Positions 8,096-17,122 of a stretch of 64,000 nt of DNA are shown here, one piece after another (the first letter of the stretch is position 1; every line of letters begins with the position of its first letter). The stretch spans positions 1 through 64,000 of the forward strand of contig JBCBPW010000016.1 in NCBI GenBank assembly GCA_039820545.1, written 5' to 3'. The DNA comes from JALEFZ01 sp039820545 (GTDB lineage: Bacteria; Bacteroidota; Bacteroidia; J057). A program made the translations under genes and the position numbers. The notes below the pieces were generated by a model. The model saw only the letters and a list, made by a program, of their open reading frames with translations, was not told where the DNA came from and made no database searches.

Positions 8096-11000
8096 TTATT
8101 TCACCAGCGTCACTGTACCTGACTGTTGTACGTTTACTTGCAAACCACCCGATTGTAACGTGAAGTTGTAACGCCATACATAGACACCTTCTCTACACAG
8201 ACGGCCACTGGGATCTGTACCGTCCCAGCGATCTTCTGGAGATACCGTTTCAAATACCTTTTGCCCCAGGCGATTGAAGACGGCTAAGGTTCCATCTACG
8301 ATCTGGCAAGAGGTCGCAGGCAAGGCGAAGAATGCATCGTTGGCGATGTCTCCATTGGGAGTAAAGGCCGTAGGTACGTAGATTTCACAGTTACAAGAAC
8401 GTGCAAGGACGAGCAATGAGTCAGAATCACTCCCACAGACATTTTCAATATTTACTGTGTACAATCCAGGTTCTTCTACATCTACCGTAGGTGTGGAGAC
8501 GCCATTTTGCCAGCGATACTCTGCCTCAAAAGAAAGGCCTGCATCGAGTGTAATAAGTTCTGCCCCATCAATACATAAGATGGAGTCCCCTCTGATAGAG
8601 GCAAAAGGCGCAGGGACAAATTCAAGGTTGACATCTGATTGCGTTTCTCCACATTCATTGGATACCACTACAGAGTAATAACCTGTCTGGAATGCAGGGT
8701 AAGTAGGCTCTGTAGTCCCATCTTGCCAGCGATACACCACAGGTGGGAAGGTCGCTTGCGTCGCATCCAATTCCAGGGTATCACCTTCACAAGCCGAACG
8801 ATCGTCTCCAAGATCCAGCCCTGTAGGTGCCTCGACAAATGTCACCGTGTAGGCATCCTCTGTTGCTCCACATTCATTGGTCACAATTACGCTGTAAAGA
8901 CCGCTCTCTGTGATGTCACGTGTGGGCAAGGCATATCCATCTTGCCAAGCATAACTTGCTCCAGGGAAAGTAATATCTGCAAAGACAGGATCTCCTTCAC
9001 AAGCTGTGACATCATCTCCAAAATCTACGGTAGGAGAAACCCCTGTACGCACAAGGGTAGTATCAGTAGCAGACCCACAGTCGTTAGTTACGGTCACATA
9101 GTATGTCCCCTCTTGTGTAGCTACAAATTGCGTATCGGTAGAGAAATCTTGCCAGAGATGCTCAAACTCACCGAAGGGCGTGGTCAGTGTCACCGAAAGT
9201 CCATCACAAAGTAAGGTACTGTCTTCAAAGAAAGGACCCAGCGGAGCTTCTTCTACGGTCACTGTTTTCGTGTCGCGATCGAGCCCACATCCATTGGTCA
9301 CAATGACTTCGTAGATATTAGAAACTGTAATAGTCTTAGTGGCTGCACTGTCTCCATCTTGCCACACATAAGTAGAGGTGGGTGTCCAGGTAGCATCTAA
9401 GACCAGGAATCCACCCTCACAGAAAGTCGTATCGGGTCCCAGATCGATATCGGGGCGCTGGTCGTACAAGATATCGACCGTGTCGTTGACTGTTCCACAG
9501 ACGTTGCTTACTTCTACAAAGTACTCTCCACTTTCCGTGACGAGGAAGGTCGGATTGCCTGAATTATCCTGCCAAGTATAAGTCGCAGCAAAGGAAGTCG
9601 CAGTCAGTAGATACCCGCTTCCATCACAGATGGTCGTATCATTGCCTAGTTCGACAGAGGGTGCCTCTCCAAAGGTGATCGTTACCGTATCACGTGTCGT
9701 CCCACAACCATTGGTTACTGCGACAAAATATAAACCAGATGTCGTCACTAAGAAAGTCGAATCTGTACTGCCATCTTGCCACTCGAAGGTCGCATCTGCT
9801 ACGGGTATGTCCAGCAATACGGGACCTGAACCACAAATGGTATCATTGGGGCCAAGGTCCACGATGGGTGGCGTGACTGTTTGTACAATGACTGAGTCCC
9901 TTTGCGAACCACAAGCATTGGTCAACTCTACCCAATAAATGCCCCCACTAGAAATGGTGAAAGCAGAGTCTGAACTTCCATCCTGCCAAGTGTAGGTTAC
10001 ACCTGGACGGAAGACATCTATGGTGGTATCAGAGCCAGAACACAATTGAAAATCTGCTCCAAGGTCGATGTCGAGTGCATTGGAATCTGCTACGACAATA
10101 TTGACCGTATCTCTCCCAATCCCGCATTGGTTGGTCACCTCGACAAAGTATTGTCCACCCAGCGTCACGTCAAAAGTAGAATCGGTACTATTATCTTGCC
10201 AAACAAAAGTGGCATTGGGTATGGGTACATCCAGGCTTACGGTATCTCCCTCGCAGACGGCATCATCAGGTCCCAGAGTGACTACAGGGGCAAAGATGGG
10301 ATCGATGGTTAATGAATCTCTTTGTGTCCCACAGACATTGCTGTACTCTAACCAATAAAGGCCAGGGGTTGTCGCGAGCAAGGTCGGGTTATTGGAATTG
10401 TCTTGCCAGAGGTAGGCCACTTCAGGACTGGTCCCATCGAGCAGGGAATCTTCTCCAGGACAAAGGCTAAAGTCATCTCCCAAATCTACATTGAGCGTGG
10501 CGGGATCTGTCACATCTACCAGGAAGTAATAAACGGTGGGAATACCACAGCTGTCGCGGATAATGACTTGGTAAGTGGTATCTACTACGGGGTATACGTC
10601 AGCTATTTGATTTGTAGGGCCAATCAAGTTGTAGTTGGTCGTCCACTCATAGGTATCTGTAGGGACGCCAGTTCCTGCATCAAGAGGAATCGTATCACCC
10701 AGACACATATTTACAGTATCGTAGAGCGTGGCGAAGTCCTTGAGACAAAACTGATGGGCATTGGTCGCCCCACCCGTTGCGGCAGTAGCACCCCAGTATA
10801 CGAGTGGATTGCCACCAAAAACGAGGTTGATGAAGTCGTATTCTACACCCAGCCTGAATTCACAGTCTACATACACCTTCAAACTATCTGTAAAAGGGTC
10901 CCATTGCACCCGCAGATCGTGAAACTGGCAATCCTCCAAATCGGCTACACCATTGAGGATTTGGGTTGGGCCAGCTAAGTTTTGAGGAGACGCGTGGTTC

Positions 11001-11401
11001 ACATTTCCATTGATACCGATGGCGATATGATCATCTGCTGGGTCAAAAGCTGGACCTGTTTGGAAATTGTCTAGTTCGATGCCGATAGAAGGGGTAATTC
11101 CTTCGTATCCCAGGCCTGCTCCGATATTTCCTAAGGCTGTGGGGCCTTGCTGCTGAAAGACAAAGGCCATGCCGTCAGCTCCGTTGTTGTTACAACCCAA
11201 ATTGAATTCTAGTACAAGGTCAAAACCCTGAGAAAAATCTATAGGAACAGAGGTCCAAACCGCACCGAGTTGATTGTTATTGTTGGGTGTCAGCTGAAAA
11301 CAGCCCAACCCAATCAAGGATGCATCCCCCACCAAATTGAACTGGGCGGAAAGGGGACTCAGGCACAGGACCAATAATACAGCAAGTAAGGATCTACGCA
11401 T
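8096..11401 (-). CDS. Secreted L-type lectin-like adhesin with 11 tandem Ig/PKD-like repeats and T9SS type B (CHU_C) domain
   Basis: 1101 residues. A signal peptide (1-20) is followed by an L-type (legume-like) lectin domain, about residues 21-225, with A-D-G-M-A-F-V-F and G-I-E-L-D-N-F motifs of the family. From about 230 to 1010 there are eleven modules of roughly 75-80 residues, ten clear and the first divergent. Each carries a D-L-G-x-D-x-x-x-C-x-G start, a W-Q-D core and a V-T-N-x-C-G end, so two cysteines recur per module. The last 90 residues form a gliding-motility/CHU_C domain (Y-V-P-T-A-F-T-P-N-G-D) used as a type B T9SS signal. It is probably a surface or released glycan-binding adhesin. 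Confidence 0.85.
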   Translation of the reverse strand: MRRSLLAVLLVLCLSPLSAQFNLVGDASLIGLGCFQLTPNNNNQLGAVWTSVPIDFSQGFDLVLEFNLGCNNNGADGMAFVFQQQGPTALGNIGAGLGYEGITPSIGIELDNFQTGPAFDPADDHIAIGINGNVNHASPQNLAGPTQILNGVADLEDCQFHDLRVQWDPFTDSLKVYVDCEFRLGVEYDFINLVFGGNPLVYWGATAATGGATNAHQFCLKDFATLYDTVNMCLGDTIPLDAGTGVPTDTYEWTTNYNLIGPTNQIADVYPVVDTTYQVIIRDSCGIPTVYYFLVDVTDPATLNVDLGDDFSLCPGEDSLLDGTSPEVAYLWQDNSNNPTLLATTPGLYWLEYSNVCGTQRDSLTIDPIFAPVVTLGPDDAVCEGDTVSLDVPIPNATFVWQDNSTDSTFDVTLGGQYFVEVTNQCGIGRDTVNIVVADSNALDIDLGADFQLCSGSDTTIDVFRPGVTYTWQDGSSDSAFTISSGGIYWVELTNACGSQRDSVIVQTVTPPIVDLGPNDTICGSGPVLLDIPVADATFEWQDGSTDSTFLVTTSGLYFVAVTNGCGTTRDTVTITFGEAPSVELGNDTTICDGSGYLLTATSFAATYTWQDNSGNPTFLVTESGEYFVEVSNVCGTVNDTVDILYDQRPDIDLGPDTTFCEGGFLVLDATWTPTSTYVWQDGDSAATKTITVSNIYEVIVTNGCGLDRDTKTVTVEEAPLGPFFEDSTLLCDGLSVTLTTPFGEFEHLWQDFSTDTQFVATQEGTYYVTVTNDCGSATDTTLVRTGVSPTVDFGDDVTACEGDPVFADITFPGASYAWQDGYALPTRDITESGLYSVIVTNECGATEDAYTVTFVEAPTGLDLGDDRSACEGDTLELDATQATFPPVVYRWQDGTTEPTYPAFQTGYYSVVVSNECGETQSDVNLEFVPAPFASIRGDSILCIDGAELITLDAGLSFEAEYRWQNGVSTPTVDVEEPGLYTVNIENVCGSDSDSLLVLARSCNCEIYVPTAFTPNGDIANDAFFALPATSCQIVDGTLAVFNRLGQKVFETVSPEDRWDGTDPSGRLCREGVYVWRYNFTLQSGGLQVNVQQSGTVTLVK

Positions 11402-11837
11402 AAGGTTTGTGGTAAGGAAATTGGCTTTGGTTTAGACGGTTGTTCTCTCCAATAGATACATGCAAACAGTTCGAATACCCTAACGTTTGGGCCAGGATAT
11501 ATCTTATTTTTTTTTGAAGAAGAGAAGTTTCCCCTGAGTGGACAATGCTCATTCATTTCCAACTTTGAAAATAAGATTTATGGCTCAATAGGCAAAGATA
11601 AAGACAGATTTCGGTTCGAGTAGTGGCTTGAGCCGTTGATCCAGTTTATCTATCCGTCAACATCCCATTCCATTATCGTATTTTTTCCACGTTTATATTG
11701 CCACCTTCTGAAAATATATATGTCAATTGGAGTACTTTTTACGTTTTTATTATGACACAAGGACTATTTCGCAGAAAGATATTCTCCCAATACACCTGTT
11801 CTTTCAAACCTTTATACATCCCTAACTCATCAAACAC
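11402..11837. other. Intergenic region, divergent promoters expected
   Basis: A 436-base AT-rich gap between divergently transcribed genes (adhesin to the left, lyase-like lipoprotein to the right). It must hold both promoters. I see no full TTTG...TAnnTTTG match, no RNA gene and no convincing ORF. Confidence 0.4.
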
Positions 11838-12941
11838 ATGAACCGGAACTTAGTCCTCTTTTCACTTGCTCTGCTCCTGGGGCTCAGTAGTTGTGCCCTA
11901 TTTGACAATGGATCTGTACTGACCATGGGAGAGGAAGAACTCGCTTGGTCTACGATCTATGGCGTCTTCAATCCCAATCATAGCGATTATGAAGGCCCCG
12001 CCCCGAATCAGGGGTTCAATCAGATTTCAGATGACTTCGTGACGACGACTCAGTTTGCCACTGGCAAGGGCGAAATACGCTTCAAGGCTTATGATGAATC
12101 CGATCCTAGATCCTTTCCCTTTCAGGATCTGGGTGTGGCTACTTTCGCGCTGGCAATGGCAGACTCAGGCCAACTCAATGGCCAGGTCAACAAGCGTGCG
12201 GAGATTCAGCACAAATTCAATGACGACTGGACTTTTACCAAACCTGCACCTGGCGAACGTATCTACAGTTACTACATGCAGATTGAGCCAGGTACAAACT
12301 ATACCACAGATACCTATGGAGGTCCTGGTTCACTAGAAGAAGATGGTCCCTTCATCGGGATCTTCCAGTTGCACGACCAGCGTGCAGATGCAGGGGCGCC
12401 TGCGGTGGAGTTTGTCCTACAAGGTACACGTGTGCGGGTCTATCCCAAAGGCTTGGATGTCACAGACGCGGAAAAGCTGGACGTGGAGGCCACTACCCTA
12501 GCGAAGGATGTGGATGTGAAGTTCAATGAAGGACAATGGCTGCATCTCGTGGTACACTGCCGCGCCAGTCGATACAGCGATGGTTTTTGTCATGTGTATA
12601 CTGCTTGGGCCGATCCCAATCGTGGCAAGCGTGACAGACTTCGTCTCAAATACGAATACAATGGCGCCACCATTCGTTCGGATTCCCCCAATGATGAATT
12701 CTTCTACCGATTGGGCATCTACGGATGGAACAACACCTTTGAGTTTACATCGGATTGGTGGGCAGTACGTGACTTTGGGTTCAAAGACAGTACAGACCAA
12801 CGATGGATTCGCCTCAACATTACGGGTTTTCAGGCGGTGGATCTGCTAACCGATGATCGCTTCATCGGGAACCAGGGAGCTAATGTCAAGCCTTTGGTCA
12901 AGCGCTTTGACAACCTGAGAGTGCGGAAGGTGATTGAGTAA
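11838..12941 (+). CDS. Lipoprotein resembling polysaccharide lyases with a jelly-roll fold
   Basis: A 367-residue lipoprotein with a lipobox ending L-S-S-C (Cys19). The body is beta-rich and shows features shared by heparin-lyase-I-like and alginate-lyase-like proteins: N-K-R-A-E-I-Q-H-K near residue 118, a Y-Y-M-Q-I-E-P-G strand, H-L-V-V-H-C-R-A, and a final strand reading R-F-D-N-L-R-V-R. The expected role is surface attachment to, or cleavage of, acidic polysaccharides. The family is inferred from motif layout only; a LamG-like binding protein without catalysis is an alternative. It is monocistronic and ends at a clear terminator. Confidence 0.5.
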   Translation: MNRNLVLFSLALLLGLSSCALFDNGSVLTMGEEELAWSTIYGVFNPNHSDYEGPAPNQGFNQISDDFVTTTQFATGKGEIRFKAYDESDPRSFPFQDLGVATFALAMADSGQLNGQVNKRAEIQHKFNDDWTFTKPAPGERIYSYYMQIEPGTNYTTDTYGGPGSLEEDGPFIGIFQLHDQRADAGAPAVEFVLQGTRVRVYPKGLDVTDAEKLDVEATTLAKDVDVKFNEGQWLHLVVHCRASRYSDGFCHVYTAWADPNRGKRDRLRLKYEYNGATIRSDSPNDEFFYRLGIYGWNNTFEFTSDWWAVRDFGFKDSTDQRWIRLNITGFQAVDLLTDDRFIGNQGANVKPLVKRFDNLRVRKVIE

Positions 12942-12972
12942 ACGAAATTTTCTGTTTCCCTAATCTAAATGA

Positions 12973-13000
12973 GTCATCCTCTGAGGAGGGTGGCTTTTTA
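12973..13000 (+). terminator. Rho-independent terminator
   Basis: A nine-pair hairpin (GTCATCCTC with GAGGGTGGC, including G-T pairs) is followed by TTTTTATTT. It ends the lyase-like lipoprotein gene and faces the converging CHAT gene. Confidence 0.7.
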
Positions 13001-13029
13001 TTTGGCAGAAGAGAAAACTCCTCTATCCC

Positions 13030-14289
13030 CTACCTCATATCTCCCCTCTTTTGTAACAAAATATCATAACGAGCCCTTCCTTCAGCGAGATTCACAGGCC
13101 ATGAAGGTGTGCCATAATCTACATGTTCGAATGTCAGGTTGTGCAGGATATCGGCGACATACTGAGGTGAGATCGGAAGCTCAAAGTTCCCCTTGGCATC
13201 TGTCCAGACTTCGACATCCGCTGTCCCCAGCCGAACTTTCACACCTGCCATGGGCATGCGACTGGTCCTGTCCAATACGCGGCCTTTGATGCGTTGGAGT
13301 GATTCCTTCCAATCAAGTTGGAGGGTTTTGGGCTTTCGATTGATGACGATCAAAGAATCCTGCAATTCCCAAAAAGGAGATTCCAGATGTAACACACCCA
13401 GCTCGATTTGGCCTGTAAGATGATGGAAAATAAGGTTGCCAGACGTATCTAGCGGAACGGTAAGGTTCTGATCCGCAGAGTGAAGAACCAACTGGTGAGA
13501 GAAGTGAGAACCGACTTGTATTCCTTGTCCAAAGTGCTCATGTTGAACATGTAAAGGATAATGGATCGCAATTCGCAAATCAAAAATAGCTTCGTATTTC
13601 CACCATCCGTATCCTCCTCCTGCCAATAAGCATAGCAGAATCAAGCCCAACCCTACCCGCTTCCACGGAAAGGGAGGTTGCGTAGGCAAAGCAAAAGGTG
13701 CATCAGTGGATGAATACAGGCACCAAGGGAATTTATTCTCAGGTTTAGGCGCTTCGGATTCTACCCAACGAAAGGTCCTTACCTGCGCGATGGTCGCACC
13801 CGCTGCTTCCTCAAAACTCTCCCCTACCCTGCGACCACTCGCCAAGGACTGGTAAAGCTGGCTGGCAAACTGCTGAGCCGCGCGATCGCTGATGGCCGTC
13901 TCTGTCAGGATGAGGTGGGGAATGCCCGCTGTCTCCAATACCCTTCGCTGAGGATCTGTGGCACAGCCATTCATGAAGACAAGGGATAGCCCTTTTTGCT
14001 GACTCAAGAACTGAGCAAAGCCTTCCACATGGAGGGATGATCCACTCAGTGCCAGCTTCAAATCTCCCGCATGGCCTCCATAGTGAAAGACCTGAATGCG
14101 GTCCTGGTATGTACGAAACGCTTCGAAAATATCTTCTGCTGTCGCTTGAGGAAGGACCTTGACCTCGATGAGTTGCTTTTGTACCAGAGGGTCCAACGCA
14201 CGCTGGATACTTCTTTGTTCGGCGGCGAGGCTGCGAAGAAATTGGCTTTCACGATCATTGGCAAAAGCGAGTAGGATGACAGGGCGCAT
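13030..14289 (-). CDS. Membrane-anchored CHAT (caspase-like) protease with C-terminal carboxypeptidase-regulatory-like domain
   Basis: 419 residues. The N-terminal part (about 1-195) is a CHAT domain, a caspase/separase-fold cysteine peptidase: the His lies in F-H-Y-G-G-H-A-G (His73) and the Cys in V-F-M-N-G-C-A (Cys109), each after a hydrophobic strand. One transmembrane helix follows at about 209-228, preceded by Lys-Arg, which suggests the peptidase is cytoplasmic. The C-terminal half is beta-rich and ends in a carboxypeptidase-D-regulatory-like fold (I-K-G-R-V-L-D, about 325-395) that would be periplasmic. It lies 33 bases downstream of the TPR gene on the same strand, so the two are probably cotranscribed. 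The substrate and trigger are unknown. Confidence 0.82.
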   Translation of the reverse strand: MRPVILLAFANDRESQFLRSLAAEQRSIQRALDPLVQKQLIEVKVLPQATAEDIFEAFRTYQDRIQVFHYGGHAGDLKLALSGSSLHVEGFAQFLSQQKGLSLVFMNGCATDPQRRVLETAGIPHLILTETAISDRAAQQFASQLYQSLASGRRVGESFEEAAGATIAQVRTFRWVESEAPKPENKFPWCLYSSTDAPFALPTQPPFPWKRVGLGLILLCLLAGGGYGWWKYEAIFDLRIAIHYPLHVQHEHFGQGIQVGSHFSHQLVLHSADQNLTVPLDTSGNLIFHHLTGQIELGVLHLESPFWELQDSLIVINRKPKTLQLDWKESLQRIKGRVLDRTSRMPMAGVKVRLGTADVEVWTDAKGNFELPISPQYVADILHNLTFEHVDYGTPSWPVNLAEGRARYDILLQKRGDMR

Positions 14290-14322
14290 AAGATGGAAAT
14301 TATGCGAAAAGAAGGAAAAAAC

Positions 14323-16959
14323 CTATGGATGGAGGAACTCCCGAATGCGTTTGATATCAGGATGTGTGATACCTGCCTCCTCCAGTGCTTGAAGGTCTGA
14401 CATAAAGACCTCTCGGAAGATCTCATACCTATCATCAGGCCAGGGCTGATCTGCATATTCTTGGTAGTACTTTTTGGCTTCGTGATACTTGCCTTGCAAG
14501 AGGAGTGCCGTGGCAAGATTGGAGATGACGCCAATGGAAGCAGGACTGAGTGCCAGTGTGCGTCGCGCCGAAGCTTCGGCTTCCTCGGCTTGCTCAACAA
14601 AGAGCGCATACCATGATAGGTTATAGTGTGCAGAAGCGAGACTAGCTCGAATGGTGGTATCGGATGAGTAGGCTTGATATACGGCTTCCCTGTAACGCAC
14701 GACTTGCTGCTGGTTGTTGTACTGCTGAGTTGGAGTGGACTCGAACCTATTCAAATGTTCATAGGCAAAGGAAGCATTGTATCGTACGAGAAGGGTCAAG
14801 CTGTCATCTGGAATAGCCTGATACAGTCTTACAGCTCTGGCTATGTACTGCTGGGCGGAGTCTAGCTGCTGGGCTTGGAGAAACCCCATGCCACGATCAT
14901 CCAGGGCACTGGGTAGGGCATCTATCTCGGACAGCTTGGCGATCCAATACTGGGTGTATCCTCCCCATTTCTGGGCATGGAGACTTCCTCTACTCAACTG
15001 ATAAGCCGAATCGGCCTGGGTGAAATACTGTATGGCTTTGGGAAACTGGAATTGTGTTCGGTATACATTGGCTAGTGTGTAATAACTATCTCCAAGAGCA
15101 GCTCCAAAGACCGAAGGATTGGCCTTCGCCACTTTGTTTCTGATCTTGAGCGCCTCTTGATAGGTGGCGATGGCTTCTTCATAGCGAGTGAGGTCATCAT
15201 AAACTACCCCCAAGTTGTTGAGTGTATTCGCGAGGTCTGGCTGGAATCTTTGGGGGTTTTGCTTGGCCAAAGGTCTATAAATCTTGAGCGCCTCTTGATA
15301 GGTGGCTATGGCTTCTTCATAGCGAGTGAGCTTTTGATAAACTACCCCCAAGTTGTTGAGTGTATTCGCGAGGTCTGGCTGGAATCTTTGGGGGTTTTGC
15401 TTGGCCAAAGGTCTTCTGATCTTGAGCGCCTCTTGATAGGTGGCTATGGCTTTTTCATAGCGAGTGAGCTTTTGATAAACTACCCCCAAGTTGTTGAGTG
15501 TATTCGCGAGGTCTGGCTGGAATCTTTGGGGGTTTTGCTTGGCCAAAGGTCTATAAATCTTGAGCACCTCTTGATAGGTGGCGATGGCTTTTTCATAGCG
15601 AGTGAGGTCATAATAAATATTCCCCAAGTTGTTGAGTGTCTGCGCGAGGTCTGGCTGGAATCTTTGGGGGTTTTGCTTGGCCAAAGGTCTATAAATCTTG
15701 AGCGCCTCTTGATAGGTGGCGATGGCTTTTTCATAGCGAGTGAGGTCATCATAAACTAACCCCAAGTTGTTGAGTGTATGCGCGAGGTCTGGCTGGAATC
15801 TTTGGGGGTTTTGCTTGGCCAAAGGTCTTCTGATCTTGAGCGCCTCTTGATAGGTGGCTATGGCTTCTTCATAGCGAGTGAGGTCATCATAAACTACCCC
15901 CAAGTTGTTGAGTGTCTGCGCGAGGTCTGGCTGGAATCTTTGGGGGTTTTGCTTGGCCAAAGGTCTTCTGATCTTGAGCGCCTCTTGATAGGTGGCGATG
16001 GCTTCTTCATAGCGATTGAGGTCATCATAAACTAACCCCAAGTTATTGAGGAGATTTGCCTTCGTAGAACTGTCATTTACTTGCTTGAGTGCCATTTGAT
16101 ACCACCCAAGAGATAGGGAGTCCTGATTTTGCTCTGCCAAATAATAGGCAAAGGCCCATAGATTGTTCACATTTGTACGATCGGCATCGACCGCTTTTTG
16201 GTAGCAGCGCTGGGCATCTACAAATTTTCCTTCGATGACAAGGGCCTGCGCACGGAGCATATATCCTTCTATCGTCTGGGCTTTGCTGGCTTGGGCTTGA
16301 GCCTCCAGCTCTTCCGCCTTTTGCAGTTCTGCGTCTAGGAGATCTTCATCTAGGATAAAAAGGACAGAGTCTATCTGATCAGGAAAGAAGGCAAATGCCC
16401 TTTGATACCATTCCGCGGCTTGACTCAGGTCTACTTTTGCGAGGGCCTCGGCCATTCTTTCTGCTTGTGCCAGGGCAGCATCTCTCTGAGCGGTCAGTTT
16501 GTTGAGCGTGTCTATATTTAATTGACCAAATCCCTTTGCTATGGCCTCATTTACTTTCTCTTGATAGTTGTCTTTGACGACTCTTTCGATGTTGATCTGA
16601 TAGTACGTGACAGCCATCTCATCTCGCTGGGCAGCGGGTGCCATGTGGATCAGGATCTGATCACGTGCGTTGCGTGGCATAGGGGGCTTGAGTGCCTTTT
16701 GGTTGATGACTGCATAGCCTTTGAGGTTGATCGTGAGGGGGATGTACTCTCCCACTTGTACACCTGGTAAAGATAAGGAGAACAAGCCTGTTTCAGGATC
16801 AGAGATGGCAGGGCTCATTCCTGGCACGTCGATGCGGACATTGCCTAGCGGAGGATCGCTGGCCAAAGGACCCAGGATGACTTTTCCATTGAGGACTTGG
16901 GTATAGGCCCCAGCATGCACAGCAAGCAGGACAAATAAGAGGCAAAATCGCAGCATCAT
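14323..16959 (-). CDS. Secreted TPR-repeat protein, partner of the CHAT protease
   Basis: 878 residues. A signal peptide ends near A-Y-T-Q, so the protein is periplasmic or further exported. A carboxypeptidase-regulatory-like beta domain (about 22-105) is followed by a helical region and tetratricopeptide repeats. About residues 302-610 hold seven 46-residue units of Kinesin-light-chain/TPR_12 type (L-N-N-L-G-x-x-Y ... Y-E-E-A-I-A-T-Y-Q-E-A-L-K-I), nearly identical even at DNA level. More divergent TPRs run to the C terminus. TPRs bind protein partners; with the CHAT gene next in the operon, it may be the sensor or regulator of that protease. Confidence 0.85.
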   Translation of the reverse strand: MMLRFCLLFVLLAVHAGAYTQVLNGKVILGPLASDPPLGNVRIDVPGMSPAISDPETGLFSLSLPGVQVGEYIPLTINLKGYAVINQKALKPPMPRNARDQILIHMAPAAQRDEMAVTYYQINIERVVKDNYQEKVNEAIAKGFGQLNIDTLNKLTAQRDAALAQAERMAEALAKVDLSQAAEWYQRAFAFFPDQIDSVLFILDEDLLDAELQKAEELEAQAQASKAQTIEGYMLRAQALVIEGKFVDAQRCYQKAVDADRTNVNNLWAFAYYLAEQNQDSLSLGWYQMALKQVNDSSTKANLLNNLGLVYDDLNRYEEAIATYQEALKIRRPLAKQNPQRFQPDLAQTLNNLGVVYDDLTRYEEAIATYQEALKIRRPLAKQNPQRFQPDLAHTLNNLGLVYDDLTRYEKAIATYQEALKIYRPLAKQNPQRFQPDLAQTLNNLGNIYYDLTRYEKAIATYQEVLKIYRPLAKQNPQRFQPDLANTLNNLGVVYQKLTRYEKAIATYQEALKIRRPLAKQNPQRFQPDLANTLNNLGVVYQKLTRYEEAIATYQEALKIYRPLAKQNPQRFQPDLANTLNNLGVVYDDLTRYEEAIATYQEALKIRNKVAKANPSVFGAALGDSYYTLANVYRTQFQFPKAIQYFTQADSAYQLSRGSLHAQKWGGYTQYWIAKLSEIDALPSALDDRGMGFLQAQQLDSAQQYIARAVRLYQAIPDDSLTLLVRYNASFAYEHLNRFESTPTQQYNNQQQVVRYREAVYQAYSSDTTIRASLASAHYNLSWYALFVEQAEEAEASARRTLALSPASIGVISNLATALLLQGKYHEAKKYYQEYADQPWPDDRYEIFREVFMSDLQALEEAGITHPDIKRIREFLHP
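15142..16053 (-). repeat. Near-identical 138-bp tandem repeats encoding TPR units
   Basis: About 6.6 head-to-tail copies of a 138-base unit inside the TPR gene, each coding for 46 residues. Copies differ at only a few positions. Changes concentrate in the codons for D-D/Q-K/Y-D after Y, E/K in R-Y-E-[EK]-A, and R/Y in K-I-[RY]-R-P. This suggests recent duplication or gene conversion, so copy number may vary between strains. Assembly collapse is a risk here. Confidence 0.9.
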
Positions 16960-17074
16960 AGGGAAGAAAGTCTGATATGAATATCAGAAGATAGACTATT
17001 TGTGCCCTTTTTGTCAAGTTGGGGAGATTTTTTTCGTGTGAATACGGGAATATGCCGAGGGAATCCTCGCTAAC

Positions 17075-17103
17075 GTAGGCCCACCGCCATGGCGTGGGCC
17101 TAC
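17075..17103. repeat. Perfect GC-rich palindrome between operons
   Basis: GTAGGCCCAC at 17075-17084 is perfectly complementary to 17094-17103, and the centre CGCCATGGC also nearly self-pairs. A second small hairpin (CGAGG / CCTCG) sits at 17056-17069. There is no T run on either strand. It lies between the cohesin-like gene and the TPR gene, so it may act as a transcription barrier or mRNA 3' end. A dispersed palindromic element is the alternative. Confidence 0.55.
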
Positions 17104-17122
17104 TCACGGCCTAATGTCCCTA

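Noticed and set aside
15157..15759. 200-codon plus-strand frame across the TPR repeats
   Set aside because: It simply mirrors the 138-base repeat on the opposite strand; the TPR reading on the minus strand explains the conservation.
15142..16053. Regular repeat array that could look like CRISPR
   Set aside because: The 138-base units are contiguous, have no spacers and stay in frame as TPR codons.
13030..16959. Craspase (type III-E CRISPR TPR-CHAT)
   Set aside because: TPR and CHAT are separate genes, the TPR protein is secreted, and no Cas7-11 or array is present.
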